A stretch of 64,000 bases of DNA from Pseudomonas sp. PSKL.D1. GTDB lineage: Bacteria; Pseudomonadota; Gammaproteobacteria; Pseudomonadales; Pseudomonadaceae. The DNA lies in the NCBI RefSeq assembly GCF_028898945.1, contig NZ_CP118607.1, positions 1,474,001 to 1,538,000 of the forward strand. The letters are read 5' to 3'. This document shows positions 33,184 through 43,251 of the stretch, piece after piece. The notes below the pieces were generated by a model. It saw only the letters and a program-made list of their open reading frames with translations. It searched no databases and had not been told where the DNA came from. Every line of letters begins with the position of its first letter. The first letter of the stretch is position 1. A program made the position numbers and the translations under genes.

Positions 33184-34928
33184 TACGCCAACGCCCGGCT
33201 ATGCGGAAACAGCAAATCGACAAACCGCTCCGCCGTGGGCTGCGGTTCATGGTTGGCCAACCCAACCCGCTCGTTGGCCTCGATGATGACGTACTCGGGC
33301 TGCGTGGCATCGCGCACCATCAGGTCCAGCCCCACCACCGGAATGTCCAGTGCCCGCGCCGCGCGTATGGCGGCATCGGCCAGTACCGGGTGCAGGCGTT
33401 CGGTCACGTCTTCCAGGGTGCCGCCGGTGTGCAGGTTGGCAGTACGGCGCACGGCCAGGCGCTGGCCGGCGGGCAGTACCGTGGCGTAATCGAGCCCGGC
33501 ATCACGCAGGGTGCGTTCGGTCTCGTCATCCAGCGGAATGCGGCTTTCGCCGCCGGTGGCAGCCTGGCGGCGGCGGCTTTGGGCTTCGATCAGCGCCTTG
33601 ATGCTGTGCTTGCCGTCACCCAGCACTTGGGCGGGGTGGCGGATGGCGGCGGCCACCACTTCATGGCCAATCACCACGATGCGCAGGTCATGGCCCGGGT
33701 GGAAGCTTTCCAGCAGCACGCGGCTGTCAAAACGCTTGGCCTGTTCGATGGCCTGGGCCACTTGCTCGAACGTGGTCAGGTTCACCGCCACGCCCTGGCC
33801 TTGCTCGCCGTCCACCGGCTTCACCACCACGGCGCCGTGGTCTTCCACGAAGGCGAGGTTGTCATCGGCACTGGCTGCCAATTGCTGCACCGGCACGTGC
33901 AGGCCGGCGTTGTGCAGGGCCTGACGGGTCAGGCGTTTGTCCTGGCACAGGGTCATGCTGACGGCGCTGGTCAGGTCGCTGAGCGATTCGCGGCAGCGTA
34001 CCCGCCGCCCGCCCAGGCTGAGGGTGAACAGCCCGCCGGCCGCATCGTCCACCTGCACCTCGATGCCGCGGCGGTGGGCCTCGTCGACGATGATCCGTGC
34101 GTAGGGGTTGAGCTCCGCTGCCGGGCCAGGGCCCAGGAACAGTTGCTGGTTGATGCCGTTCTTGCGCTTGACCGCAAAGGTGGGCAGGTTACGAAACCCC
34201 AGCTTGCCGTACAGGCGCTTGGCCTGGCGATTGTCGTGCAGCACCGACAGGTCGAGGTAGGCCAGGCCACGGCTCATGAAATGCTCCACCAGGTGGCGCA
34301 CCAGTACTTCACCCACGCCGGGGCGGCTGCACTGCGGGTCAACGGCCAGGCACCACAGGCTGCTGCCGCGTTCAGGGTCGTCGAACGCCTTGCTGTGGTT
34401 CAGGCCCATCACACTGCCGATCACCGCGCCGCTGTCTTCATCTTCGGCCAGCCAGTACACCGGGCCGCCCAGGTGGCGCGGGGTGAGCAATTCGGGTTGT
34501 ACCGGCAGCATGCCGCGGGCCTGGTACAGGCTGTTGATCGCCTGCCAGTCGGTGTCGCTTTGCGCCCGACGGATGCGGAAGCCGCGGAACACGCGCTGCG
34601 CCGGGCGGTAGTCGGTAAACCACAGGCGCAGGGTGTCGGACGGGTCGAGAAACAGCTGATGCGGCGCTTGGGCCAGCAATTGCTGTGGCGCGGCCACGTA
34701 CAGGGCGATGTCGCGCTCGCCGGGGCGTTCGTGCTGCAGCGCCTCGGCCAGGCTGGCGGCATCCGGGTAGGTGTGGCCGATCAGCAGGCGGCCCCAGCCG
34801 CAGTGCAGGGCACGTGGCTGGTCGTGTGGCTCGCTGCCGTCACCGGCCAGGCGCGCCTGCAGCCGCTCGTAGGACGGTGACTGGCCCCGCAGCAGGCGCT
34901 GACCGTAAGCGATTTCGTGGGCTTTCAT
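33183..34928 (-). CDS. ngg: N-acetylglutaminylglutamine synthetase (GNAT plus ATP-grasp)
   Basis: The 581-residue bifunctional protein has a GNAT acetyltransferase domain (about 110-260, with CLAVDPQCSRPGVGEVLV for acetyl-CoA) and a C-terminal ATP-grasp ligase (about 300-575, with HGAVVVKPVDGEQGQGVAV and the metal-site EANERVG). It acetylates glutamine and joins a second glutamine to give the osmolyte precursor. It starts three bases after the asnO stop, so the two are coupled. Confidence 0.88.
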   Translation of the reverse strand: MKAHEIAYGQRLLRGQSPSYERLQARLAGDGSEPHDQPRALHCGWGRLLIGHTYPDAASLAEALQHERPGERDIALYVAAPQQLLAQAPHQLFLDPSDTLRLWFTDYRPAQRVFRGFRIRRAQSDTDWQAINSLYQARGMLPVQPELLTPRHLGGPVYWLAEDEDSGAVIGSVMGLNHSKAFDDPERGSSLWCLAVDPQCSRPGVGEVLVRHLVEHFMSRGLAYLDLSVLHDNRQAKRLYGKLGFRNLPTFAVKRKNGINQQLFLGPGPAAELNPYARIIVDEAHRRGIEVQVDDAAGGLFTLSLGGRRVRCRESLSDLTSAVSMTLCQDKRLTRQALHNAGLHVPVQQLAASADDNLAFVEDHGAVVVKPVDGEQGQGVAVNLTTFEQVAQAIEQAKRFDSRVLLESFHPGHDLRIVVIGHEVVAAAIRHPAQVLGDGKHSIKALIEAQSRRRQAATGGESRIPLDDETERTLRDAGLDYATVLPAGQRLAVRRTANLHTGGTLEDVTERLHPVLADAAIRAARALDIPVVGLDLMVRDATQPEYVIIEANERVGLANHEPQPTAERFVDLLFPHSRALA

Positions 34929-34931
34929 CGG

Positions 34932-36719
34932 TCAGATTCCTTGTTCGCTCAGCCACAGGTTGAGGGCCGCGAGCTGCCACAGCTTGGAGCCGCGCAGCGG
35001 GGTGAGCTGGCCGTGCGGGTTGCTCAGCAGGCGGTCGAGCATGGCCGGGTTGAATAGGCCACGGTCCTGGCTCGGGTCGGTCAGCAGCTCGCGCACCCAA
35101 TCCAGGGTGGCACCTTGCAGGTGCTTGAGGCCGGGCACCGGGAAGTAGCCCTTCTTGCGGTCGATCACCTCGTGGGGGATGACCCGCCGCGCGGCCTGCT
35201 TGAGCACTTGCTTGCCGCCGTCAGGCAGCTTGAAGCGTGCCGGGATGCGTGCCGACAGCTCCACCAGGCGGTAGTCGAGGAACGGCGTGCGCGCTTCCAG
35301 GCCCCAGGCCATGGTCATGTTGTCGACGCGCTTGACCGGGTCGTCCACCAGCATCACGGTGCTGTCCAGGCGCAGTGCCTTGTCTACCGCGTCGGCGGCG
35401 CCGGGGCGGGCAAAGTGCTCGCGCACAAAATCGCCAGCCGCGTCGGTTTCCAGCAGCCACGGGGCTTGCACGGTGTCGCGGTACTCGGCGTGGCTGCGGT
35501 CGAAAAAGGCCTCACGGTAAGCGCTGTAGGGGTCAGCCGCGCCGTCCACCTGCGGGTACCAGTGGTAACCGGCAAACAGCTCGTCGGCGCCCTGGCCGCT
35601 TTGCACACCTTTGCAATGCTTGGCCACCTCGCGAGACAGCAAATAGAAGGCAATGCAGTCGTGGCTGACCATTGGCTCGCTCATGGCGCGGAAGGCCGCA
35701 GGCAGTTGCTCGATGATTTCGCTTTCGGCAATGCGCAACTGGTGGTGGTGGGTGCCGTAGTGTTTGGCGATCAGGTCGGAATACTGGAATTCGTCGCCAC
35801 GTTCGCCGCCGGCGTCTTCAAAGCCGATGGAGAAGGTGGAGAGGTCGTCCACGCCAGCTTCGCGCAGCAGGCCGACCAACAGGCTGGAATCAACACCGCC
35901 CGACAACAGCACGCCGACGTCCACTGCTGCACGCTGGCGGATGGCCACGGCATCGCGGGTGGCGTCGAGCACGCGGGTGGTCCAGCCTTCCAGGTCGAGA
36001 TCACGCTCGTCCGGGTTTGGGCCGTAATGCAGTTGCCACCAGGTGTGGCGCTCCACTTCGCCATGGCGGTCGATGCGCATCCAGGTGCCGGGCTCGAGCT
36101 TCTGCACGTTGGCCAGCAAGGTGCGTGGCGCTGGCACCACGGCGTGGAAGTTGAGGTAGTGGTTGAGCGCCACCGGGTCGATCATCGGGTCGATGTCACC
36201 GCCCTTGAGCAGCGCCGGCAGGGTGGAAGCAAAGCGCAGGCGCTCGCCATTGCGCGACAGGTACAGCGGCTTCACGCCCAGGCGGTCGCGGGCCAGGAAC
36301 AGGCGCTGGTTGTCGCGCTCCCAGATGGCCAGGGCGAACATACCGTTGAGCTTGGGCAGCAAGGCCGCGCCCCAGGCGTGGTAGCCCTTGAGCAGCACTT
36401 CGGTATCGCCGTCGGACCAGAAGGTGTAGCCCAGGTCCTGCAGCTCCTGGCGCAGCTCGGGGAAGTTGTAGATGGCGCCGTTGAACGCCAGCGACAGGCC
36501 CAGGGTGTTGTCGACCATGGGCTGCGCCGAGCCGTCGGACAAGTCCATGATCTTCAGGCGCCGGTGGCCCAGGGCAATCGGGCCCTGGCTATGGAAGCCC
36601 CAGGCATCGGGGCCACGGGGCGCCAGGTGGTGGGTGATGCGCTCCACCGCGGCCAGGTCGGCCGGGCGTGGGGCTTGGTCGATGGGGGTGAAACGTAACT
36701 CTCCTGCTAATCCGCACAT
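34932..36719 (-). CDS. asnO: N-acetylglutaminylglutamine amidotransferase (asparagine synthetase-like)
   Basis: The 595-residue class II glutamine amidotransferase has the nucleophile Cys2 directly after Met1, a glutaminase domain (to about 215) and an asparagine-synthetase-type ATP-pyrophosphatase domain with LLSGGVDSSLL around 270-280. In pseudomonads and rhizobia it amidates N-acetylglutaminylglutamine to the osmoprotectant NAGGN under salt stress. AAGGA precedes the ATG. The 200-base upstream gap holds the promoter region and a REP pair; no clear sigma-factor site is recognised. Confidence 0.9.
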   Translation of the reverse strand: MCGLAGELRFTPIDQAPRPADLAAVERITHHLAPRGPDAWGFHSQGPIALGHRRLKIMDLSDGSAQPMVDNTLGLSLAFNGAIYNFPELRQELQDLGYTFWSDGDTEVLLKGYHAWGAALLPKLNGMFALAIWERDNQRLFLARDRLGVKPLYLSRNGERLRFASTLPALLKGGDIDPMIDPVALNHYLNFHAVVPAPRTLLANVQKLEPGTWMRIDRHGEVERHTWWQLHYGPNPDERDLDLEGWTTRVLDATRDAVAIRQRAAVDVGVLLSGGVDSSLLVGLLREAGVDDLSTFSIGFEDAGGERGDEFQYSDLIAKHYGTHHHQLRIAESEIIEQLPAAFRAMSEPMVSHDCIAFYLLSREVAKHCKGVQSGQGADELFAGYHWYPQVDGAADPYSAYREAFFDRSHAEYRDTVQAPWLLETDAAGDFVREHFARPGAADAVDKALRLDSTVMLVDDPVKRVDNMTMAWGLEARTPFLDYRLVELSARIPARFKLPDGGKQVLKQAARRVIPHEVIDRKKGYFPVPGLKHLQGATLDWVRELLTDPSQDRGLFNPAMLDRLLSNPHGQLTPLRGSKLWQLAALNLWLSEQGI

Positions 36720-36841
36720 AGGTCCTTACCGGTTTTTCCGTTGGGGAATCGGTGCCCTGGGATGGGCACGTGTAAGGAACTGACCGGGGGGGATTGTGAG
36801 AGTTTTAGATCGATATGTTATAAGCGGGGAGAACGTGCAAT

Positions 36842-36910
36842 GCCCTTCGCGGATAAATCCGCTCCTACAGGGACAGCGTTTCCCTGTAGGAGCGGATTTA
36901 TCCGCGAAGC
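36842..36910. repeat. REP pair (GCGGATAAATCCGC type)
   Basis: A near-perfect inverted pair with CCCTTCGC / GCGAAGC outer arms between asnO and the mnmC stop. Confidence 0.85.
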
Positions 36911-36919
36911 CGTGACGCG

Positions 36920-38893
36920 CTACTTCCCGCGTATCAATTTGCGCAATGCAAACCGGTTCGGATGGCAGGCTTCTGCAACTGCACGAGGCACTGGCAAAGG
37001 CTCACCACACACCCATGCCGCAATCAGCTCGCCACTCAACGGCGCCGTGATCAGCCCCCGCGACCCATGCCCGCTGTTCACGTACAACCCATCCAGCCAA
37101 GGGCAAACGATGTCCGGTATCTGGCGGGCATCCTTTGCCAGCACCGCATAAGCCTCGGCAAATGCGCCAGGGTCGGCCAGCGGCCCGACAATCGGCAAGT
37201 AATCCGGGCTGGTGCAACGAAACGCCGCGCGCCCTTGCAAGAGCTCCGGGTTCAGCGCCGCGGTATCAAGGCGCTGCGCGAGGTCTGCGGAAATGTCGTC
37301 CAGTAGCCTCAGATTGCCCTGATGTTCGGCCACCGTCGGCGTGAGGTCGTCCGTGTGGAAATCAAAGCTTGCCCCAAGCGTGTGCTCATCCCCGCGAGGC
37401 GGCGCCACGTAACCATCGGCGCACACCACCGTGCGTAGCGCACGGCTGGCCGGGGTGACGGGCAGCCGGGTGATCTGCCCGCGAATGCGCTTGAGGGGCA
37501 GGCCTGCGCAAGGCTCGAATCGGCGCACGTCGGCCGCGCCCGCCAGCACCACCACCGGCGCGTTGGCCAGTAGGTGCTCGCCGGCCCAGGCCTGCCATTG
37601 GCCGTCGACCTTGCGCAGTTCGGCCACATCCTTGTGTGTGCGCAGCTGAATGTTGGGATGTTGCAGTTGCGCCTGGCACAGCGCTGGCGGATGTACCCAG
37701 CCGCCTTCGGGGTAGAACAGGCCGCCCGCCGGCAGCGCCACGCCGGCAACCGCTTCAGCTTCATTGCGCTCCAGTGCCTGCAGTAAGCCGCTGTCGAATG
37801 CCTCGGCAAGCTTGGCCTGGCGTTCGGCTTCCTTGCTGTCGAACGCCAGTTGCAATACGCCACACGCGTCCCAGTCCTGGCCTTTTTGCAGCCGCTCAAG
37901 CTGGCGGCGGGTGTAGCCGAAACCGGACAGAATCATCTGCGACAGTGCCGTGCCATGTGCCGACAACTTCAGGTACAGCACACCTTGCGGGTTGCCGGAC
38001 GCTTCACGCGCAGGTGCTTCGTGGCGCTCCAGCATGGTGACTTGCCAGCCACGCGCCGCCAGGCTGGCGGCGCTGGCGCTGCCGGCGAGGCCCGCACCGA
38101 TCACCAGCGCATGACGCGGGCCGGCCGGAAGCTGCGGGCGCGCATACCAAGGTGGTGACAGCGGCGCGGCCGGCGTGCCGATGTACTCGCCACTCATCAC
38201 TTCCCACTTCTTGCCCAGGCCCGGCACCTTTTTCATGGCGAAACCCGCTTCGACCAGGCTACGACGCACCCAGCCGGTGGTGGTGAAGGTGGCCAGCGCC
38301 GTGCCGGGGCGCGATAGCCGCGCCAGCTGCGCGAACAGTTCGGGCGTCCACATGTCGGGGTTTTTGGCCGGTGCAAAGCCATCGAGAAACCACACGTCGA
38401 TAGGCGCATCAAGTTGCGGCAACTGCTCCAGCACATCGCCAATCAGCAAGGTCAGGGTGACCCGGCCGTGGTCGAATGTGAACTGCTGGAAGCCCGGATG
38501 CACCGCCACGTACTGCTGCAAAAAAGGCTCGGTGAACGCTGCAAGCTCCGGCCACAGGCGCACGGCGCGGGCCATGTCGTCATGGCTAAGCGGGTACTTC
38601 TCGACACTGACGAAATGCAGGCGAGCTTGCGCGGGGGCTGCCTCGGCAAACAGCTGCCAGGCGCAGAAAAAGTTCATGCCGGTGCCAAAGCCTGTTTCGC
38701 CGATCACCAGGCAGCCATGGGCAGGCAGCGCGGCAAAGCGCTCGCGCAGCCGGGGTTGTTCGAGGAACACATGGCGGGTTTCGTCGGTGCCTTCGTTCTT
38801 GGAAAAGTACACATCGTCGTACTGCCGGGAAAGGGGGCGGCCTTGGTCGTCCCAGTCGATCTGGGCATGCTGGAGAAGGGTGGGTGCAGGCAT
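36920..38893 (-). CDS. mnmC: tRNA 5-methylaminomethyl-2-thiouridine biosynthesis bifunctional protein
   Basis: The 657-residue enzyme completes mnm5s2U at the wobble position of several tRNAs. The N-terminal part (to about 240) is the SAM-dependent methyltransferase MnmC2 (GETGFGTGMNF, VWFLDGFAP). The C-terminal part is the FAD-dependent demodification oxidase MnmC1, beginning with the dinucleotide motif VIGAGLAGSASA near residue 267. The start at 38893 (MPAPTLLQ) matches the family. It is divergent from the polyphosphate kinase-like gene. Confidence 0.93.
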   Translation of the reverse strand: MPAPTLLQHAQIDWDDQGRPLSRQYDDVYFSKNEGTDETRHVFLEQPRLRERFAALPAHGCLVIGETGFGTGMNFFCAWQLFAEAAPAQARLHFVSVEKYPLSHDDMARAVRLWPELAAFTEPFLQQYVAVHPGFQQFTFDHGRVTLTLLIGDVLEQLPQLDAPIDVWFLDGFAPAKNPDMWTPELFAQLARLSRPGTALATFTTTGWVRRSLVEAGFAMKKVPGLGKKWEVMSGEYIGTPAAPLSPPWYARPQLPAGPRHALVIGAGLAGSASAASLAARGWQVTMLERHEAPAREASGNPQGVLYLKLSAHGTALSQMILSGFGYTRRQLERLQKGQDWDACGVLQLAFDSKEAERQAKLAEAFDSGLLQALERNEAEAVAGVALPAGGLFYPEGGWVHPPALCQAQLQHPNIQLRTHKDVAELRKVDGQWQAWAGEHLLANAPVVVLAGAADVRRFEPCAGLPLKRIRGQITRLPVTPASRALRTVVCADGYVAPPRGDEHTLGASFDFHTDDLTPTVAEHQGNLRLLDDISADLAQRLDTAALNPELLQGRAAFRCTSPDYLPIVGPLADPGAFAEAYAVLAKDARQIPDIVCPWLDGLYVNSGHGSRGLITAPLSGELIAAWVCGEPLPVPRAVAEACHPNRFALRKLIRGK

Positions 38894-38978
38894 GGTTGGC
38901 TCGGTTTGCAGCGGAAAGGCGATTTTAAGGGGATTGTGGATGCTAGTCTTGTTTATCCATTGAAGGAGCCAGTCCAGC

Positions 38979-40472
38979 ATGTTCGAATCCGCGGAAATCG
39001 GTCACAGCATCGACAAGGAAACCTACGAGGCAGAGGTGCCCGCCCTGCGCGAGGCCCTGCTTGAAGCCCAGTACGAACTCAAGCAGCAGGCACGTTTCCC
39101 GGTGATCGTGCTGATCAACGGCGTGGAAGGCGCCGGCAAGGGCGAGACGGTGAAACTGCTCAACGAGTGGATGGACCCGCGCATGATCGACGTGCTCACC
39201 TTCGACCAGCAAACCGACGAAGAACTGGCCCGGCCACCGGCATGGCGCTACTGGCGGGCACTGCCGCCAAAGGGGCGCATGGGGGTGTTTTTCGGCAACT
39301 GGTACAGCCAGATGATTCAAGGCCGCGTGCATGGCGTGTTCAAGGACGCCGTGCTCGACCAGGCCATCACCGGGGCCGAGCGCCTGGAACAGATGCTGTG
39401 CGATGAAGGCGCGCTGATCATCAAGTTCTGGTTCCACTTGTCCAAAAAACAGATGAAGGCCCGCCTCAAGGCGCTCAAGGACGACCCGCTGCACAGCTGG
39501 CGCATCAGCCCTTTGGACTGGCAGCAATCGGAAACCTACGACCGCTTCGTGCGTTTTGGCGAACGCGTGCTGCGCCGCACCAGCCGCGACTACGCACCTT
39601 GGCACGTGGTGGAGGGCGCAGACCCGCATTACCGCAGCCTGGCCGTTGGGCGCATCTTGCTCGAGAGCCTGCAGGCGGCGCTGGAGCACAACCCCAAAGG
39701 CAAGCACCAGGGCAACATCGCCCCGCTGGGGCGCAGCATCGACCAACGCAGCTTGCTGGGTGCGCTGGACCTGAGCGTGCGCCTGGACAAGCACGATTAC
39801 CAGGAACAACTGGTCACCGAACAGGCCCGCCTGGCCGGCCTGCTGCGCCACAAGCACATGCGCCGGCACGCGCTGGTGGCGGTGTTTGAAGGCAATGACG
39901 CGGCTGGCAAGGGTGGGGCCATCCGCCGGGTGGCCGCGGCGCTCGACCCGCGCCAGTACCGCATCGTGCCGATTGCCGCGCCCACTGAAGAGGAACGTGC
40001 CCAGCCCTACCTGTGGCGGTTCTGGCGGCACATTCCGGCGCGGGGCAAGTTCACCATCTTCGACCGCTCCTGGTATGGCCGGGTGCTGGTGGAGCGGGTG
40101 GAGGGCTTTTGCACGCCGGTTGACTGGATGCGCGCCTACGGCGAGATAAACGATTTTGAAGAACAGTTGGTCAATGCCGGCGTGGTGGTGGTGAAGTTCT
40201 GGCTGGCGATCGACCAGCAGACGCAGCTTGAGCGTTTCGAGGAGCGTGAACAGATCCCGTTCAAGCGTTACAAGATCACCGAGGATGACTGGCGCAACCG
40301 CGATAAGTGGGGTGTGTATGTGGATGCCGTGGGTGACATGGTCGACCGCACCAGCACCGAGATCGCGCCGTGGACGCTGGTGGAGGCCAACGACAAGCGG
40401 TGGGCGCGGGTGAAGGTGTTGCGTACCATCAATGAGGCGCTGGAAGCGGCGTTTGCCAGGCATAAGAAGTAA
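38979..40472 (+). CDS. pap: Polyphosphate:AMP phosphotransferase (two PPK2 domains)
   Basis: The 497-residue protein contains two PPK2 domains. It transfers phosphate from polyphosphate to AMP to give ADP. The C-terminal domain (about 255-490) has an intact Walker A GNDAAGKGGA and lid/Walker B FDRSWYGRV. The N-terminal domain keeps GVEGAGKGE (48-56) but has FFGNWYSQ where the catalytic Asp and Arg are expected, so only the C-terminal half should be catalytic. Confidence 0.88.
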   Translation: MFESAEIGHSIDKETYEAEVPALREALLEAQYELKQQARFPVIVLINGVEGAGKGETVKLLNEWMDPRMIDVLTFDQQTDEELARPPAWRYWRALPPKGRMGVFFGNWYSQMIQGRVHGVFKDAVLDQAITGAERLEQMLCDEGALIIKFWFHLSKKQMKARLKALKDDPLHSWRISPLDWQQSETYDRFVRFGERVLRRTSRDYAPWHVVEGADPHYRSLAVGRILLESLQAALEHNPKGKHQGNIAPLGRSIDQRSLLGALDLSVRLDKHDYQEQLVTEQARLAGLLRHKHMRRHALVAVFEGNDAAGKGGAIRRVAAALDPRQYRIVPIAAPTEEERAQPYLWRFWRHIPARGKFTIFDRSWYGRVLVERVEGFCTPVDWMRAYGEINDFEEQLVNAGVVVVKFWLAIDQQTQLERFEEREQIPFKRYKITEDDWRNRDKWGVYVDAVGDMVDRTSTEIAPWTLVEANDKRWARVKVLRTINEALEAAFARHKK

Positions 40473-40479
40473 GCTGTGA

Positions 40480-40554
40480 CGGCCCCTCGCGGCTAAAGCC
40501 GCTCCTACAGGATTTCGCTGAACCTGTAGGAGCGGCTTTAGCCGCGATGAGGCC
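40480..40554. repeat. REP pair (GCGGCTAAAGCCGC type)
   Basis: Inverted copies with CTCCTACAGG facing CCTGTAGGAG. The stem is GCGGC/GCCGC with loop TAAA, intermediate between the two commoner types. Confidence 0.85.
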
Positions 40555-40605
40555 TTGAACCCCTTGGAATCAAGTACCCCCACCACGGGCCTGACTGAGA
40601 ACCCC

Positions 40606-41568
40606 ATGCACACAACATCCGGCCGCTGGCTTTACGGCCTGTCCCTTGCTCTGCTGACCGCGCTCCTCTGGGGCATCCTTCCGATAAAACTCAAACAAGT
40701 GCTGCAGGTGATGGACCCGGTAACCGTCACCTGGTACCGCCTGCTCGTTTCCGGCGGTTTGCTGTTCGCCTGGCTGGCCACCAAACGTCGCTTACCTTCC
40801 TTGAACAAGCTGCCGCCCAAGGGTAAAGGCCTGGTGGTGGTGGCCGTGTGCGGCTTGCTGGGTAACTACGTGCTGTACCTGATCGGCCTCAAGCTACTCA
40901 GCCCCGGCACCACGCAACTGGTGGTGCAAATTGGCCCGGTGTTGCTGCTGGTGGCCAGCGTATTCGTGTTCAAGGAGCGCTTCAGCCTGGGGCAGGGCAT
41001 TGGTTTGTTGATACTGCTGGCCGGTTTCGGGCTGTTCTTCAATCAGCGGCTTGAAGAATTGCTGACCTCACTGGGCACCTACACCACGGGTGTGCTGACC
41101 ATTCTGCTGGCCACCAGCATCTGGGTGTTCTATGCCCTGAGCCAGAAGCAGTTGCTCTCGGTGTGGCATTCGCAGCAGGTGATGATGGTGATCTACCTGG
41201 GGTGTGCGGCATTGCTCACGCCCTGGGTGCACCCGCTGGAGGCGTTGCAGTTGACGCCGTTGCAGGGTTGGCTGTTGCTGGCCTGCTGCCTTAACACGCT
41301 GGTGGCCTATGGTGCGTTCGCCGAGGCATTGGCGCACTGGGAGGCTTCGCGGGTAAGTGCCACGCTGGCGCTGACGCCGCTGGTGACCTTTGTGGCGGTG
41401 GCGCTGGCAGCCTGGATGTGGCCTGGGTTTGTGCAGGCGGAGGACATCAATGCCCTGGGGTATGTGGGGGCGGTGACGGTAGTGATCGGGTCGACGTTGG
41501 TGGCGGTGGGGCCTTCGTTGGTGGCGGGGTGGCGGGCGAGGAGGGGTTCAGGTATTCAGCGCCTGTAA
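40606..41568 (+). CDS. EamA-family transporter (RarD-like)
   Basis: The 320-residue inner-membrane protein has ten predicted helices in two EamA repeats, the first with LLWGILPIKLKQVLQVMDP near the N-terminus as in RarD-like permeases. Such proteins export metabolites; the substrate is unknown. ATG 40606 is chosen because the upstream extension would be translated from a REP. Confidence 0.82.
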   Translation: MHTTSGRWLYGLSLALLTALLWGILPIKLKQVLQVMDPVTVTWYRLLVSGGLLFAWLATKRRLPSLNKLPPKGKGLVVVAVCGLLGNYVLYLIGLKLLSPGTTQLVVQIGPVLLLVASVFVFKERFSLGQGIGLLILLAGFGLFFNQRLEELLTSLGTYTTGVLTILLATSIWVFYALSQKQLLSVWHSQQVMMVIYLGCAALLTPWVHPLEALQLTPLQGWLLLACCLNTLVAYGAFAEALAHWEASRVSATLALTPLVTFVAVALAAWMWPGFVQAEDINALGYVGAVTVVIGSTLVAVGPSLVAGWRARRGSGIQRL

Positions 41569-41572
41569 TACC

Positions 41573-41673
41573 GGGCGCCGCCTGCGCGGCGCATCGCGGA
41601 TGAATCCGCTCCTACAGGTTGCGTGTTGCTTGTAGGAGCGGATTTATCCGCGATGCGCCGCGCAGGCGGCGCT
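41573..41673. repeat. REP pair with outer CGCCGCCTGCGCGGCGC hairpins
   Basis: The REP cores (GCGGATGAATCCGCTCCTACAGG and its partner) are enclosed by long complementary outer arms (GGCGCCGCCTGCGCGGCGCA and TGCGCCGCGCAGGCGGCGC). The unit lies between the convergent EamA and fumC genes. Confidence 0.85.
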
Positions 41674-41701
41674 CGATCTCCCAGGCGCAGACAATCTCAA
41701 T

Positions 41702-43096
41702 TCAACCCTTACCACCCGGCGCCAGCATGTTCGCGGGCCGCACCCACTCGTCAAACTGCTCATTGGTCAGGTACTTCAACTCCAGCGCCGCCTCCCGCAG
41801 GGTCTTGCCCTCGCTGTAGGCCTTCTTGGCAATCTCCGCCGCCTTGTCATACCCAATGTGCGGGTTCAGCGCCGTCACCAGCATCAACCCCCGCTCCAGA
41901 TGCGCCGCCATTTGTTCGGCGTCCGGCTCGATCCCGGCCACGCAATGCTGCTGGAAGTTACGGCAGCCGTCGGCCAGCAGTTCAATCGACTGCAGCAGGT
42001 TGTGGATGATCACCGGTTTGAACACGTTCAACTGCAAATGCCCCTGGCTGGCGGCAAAGCCGATGGCGGCGTCGTTGCCCAATACCTGGCAGGCCAGCAT
42101 CGACAGCGCCTCGCACTGGGTCGGGTTGACCTTGCCGGGCATGATCGAACTGCCCGGCTCGTTGGCCGGCAAGCGCACTTCGGCAAGCCCTGCGCGGGGG
42201 CCAGAGCCGAGCAGGCGCAGGTCGTTGGCGATTTTCATCAGGGCCACTGCCAGCGTCTTCAGCGCACCGGCCAGGCTGGTGAGCGGTTCATGGCCGGCGA
42301 GGGCGGCGAACTTGTTTGGCGCCGTGACAAACGGCATGCCGGAGAGCGCCCCCAGTTCGCCCGCCACCGCTTCGGCAAAGCCATGTGGCGCGTTCAGGCC
42401 GGTGCCCACTGCCGTGCCGCCCTGGGCCAGTTCGCACACTGCCGGCAGGGTGGCGCGGATGGCACGCTGGGCATAGTCGAGCTGGGCGACGAAGGCGGAC
42501 ACCTCCTGGCCGAAGGTGATGGGCGTGGCGTCCATCATGTGCGTGCGCCCGGTCTTGACCAGCTTGTGGTGGCGCGCCGACAGTTCAGCCAGCCCCGACG
42601 ACAGCTCGGCAATGGCAGGCAGCAGTTTTTCGTTCACCGCCTGGGCTGCCGCGATGTGCATGGCGGTGGGGAAGCAGTCGTTGGAGCTCTGCGAGCGGTT
42701 GACGTGGTCGTTGGGGTGTACTGGCGCCTTGCCGCCACGGCCTTTGCCGGCCAGTTCGTTGGCGCGCCCGGCAATCACCTCGTTGACGTTCATGTTGCTT
42801 TGGGTGCCGCTGCCGGTCTGCCAGACGACGAGCGGGAACTGGTCGTCGTGCTCGCCTTTGAGCACCTCGTCGGCCGCTTGTTCGATCAACCGGGCGATGT
42901 CGGCCGGTAGGTCGCCATTGCGGTTGTTGACGCGTGCGGCGGCTTTCTTGATCAAAGCCAGGGCGTGCAGCACCGCGAGCGGCATGCGTTCCTTGCCGAT
43001 GGCAAAGTTGATCAGCGAGCGTTGGGTTTGCGCGCCCCAGTAGGCGTCCTCCGGAACTTCGACCGGGCCCAGGCTGTCTGTCTCGATACGGCTCAT
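41702..43096 (-). CDS. fumC: Class II fumarate hydratase
   Basis: The 464-residue cytoplasmic enzyme interconverts fumarate and malate in the citric acid cycle. The superfamily signature [12 protein letters not shown] is near residues 317-328; the active-site regions [16 protein letters not shown] and [12 protein letters not shown] are present. It is the iron-independent, oxidation-stable isoenzyme. It stands alone, divergent from the DUF2059 gene. Confidence 0.94.
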   Translation of the reverse strand: MSRIETDSLGPVEVPEDAYWGAQTQRSLINFAIGKERMPLAVLHALALIKKAAARVNNRNGDLPADIARLIEQAADEVLKGEHDDQFPLVVWQTGSGTQSNMNVNEVIAGRANELAGKGRGGKAPVHPNDHVNRSQSSNDCFPTAMHIAAAQAVNEKLLPAIAELSSGLAELSARHHKLVKTGRTHMMDATPITFGQEVSAFVAQLDYAQRAIRATLPAVCELAQGGTAVGTGLNAPHGFAEAVAGELGALSGMPFVTAPNKFAALAGHEPLTSLAGALKTLAVALMKIANDLRLLGSGPRAGLAEVRLPANEPGSSIMPGKVNPTQCEALSMLACQVLGNDAAIGFAASQGHLQLNVFKPVIIHNLLQSIELLADGCRNFQQHCVAGIEPDAEQMAAHLERGLMLVTALNPHIGYDKAAEIAKKAYSEGKTLREAALELKYLTNEQFDEWVRPANMLAPGGKG

Positions 43097-43251
43097 GCTG
43101 CGTTCACTCCTTTGTCAGTCAGAATCAGCAGTTTAGGCCCTCATGCGGCGACGCGGTTCATTCGCTCGTCGTGCCACTTGAGCAGCACGCCCTGCGGGGC
43201 GCAGAATGCTCTACTCTTGAGGTTTCGCCTCCCCTCCCTGAAGGAAATGCA

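Noticed and set aside
43141..43251. Small gene between fumC and the DUF2059 gene
   Set aside because: Open frames cross this gap, but none has a ribosome site, and the region is needed for two divergent promoters.
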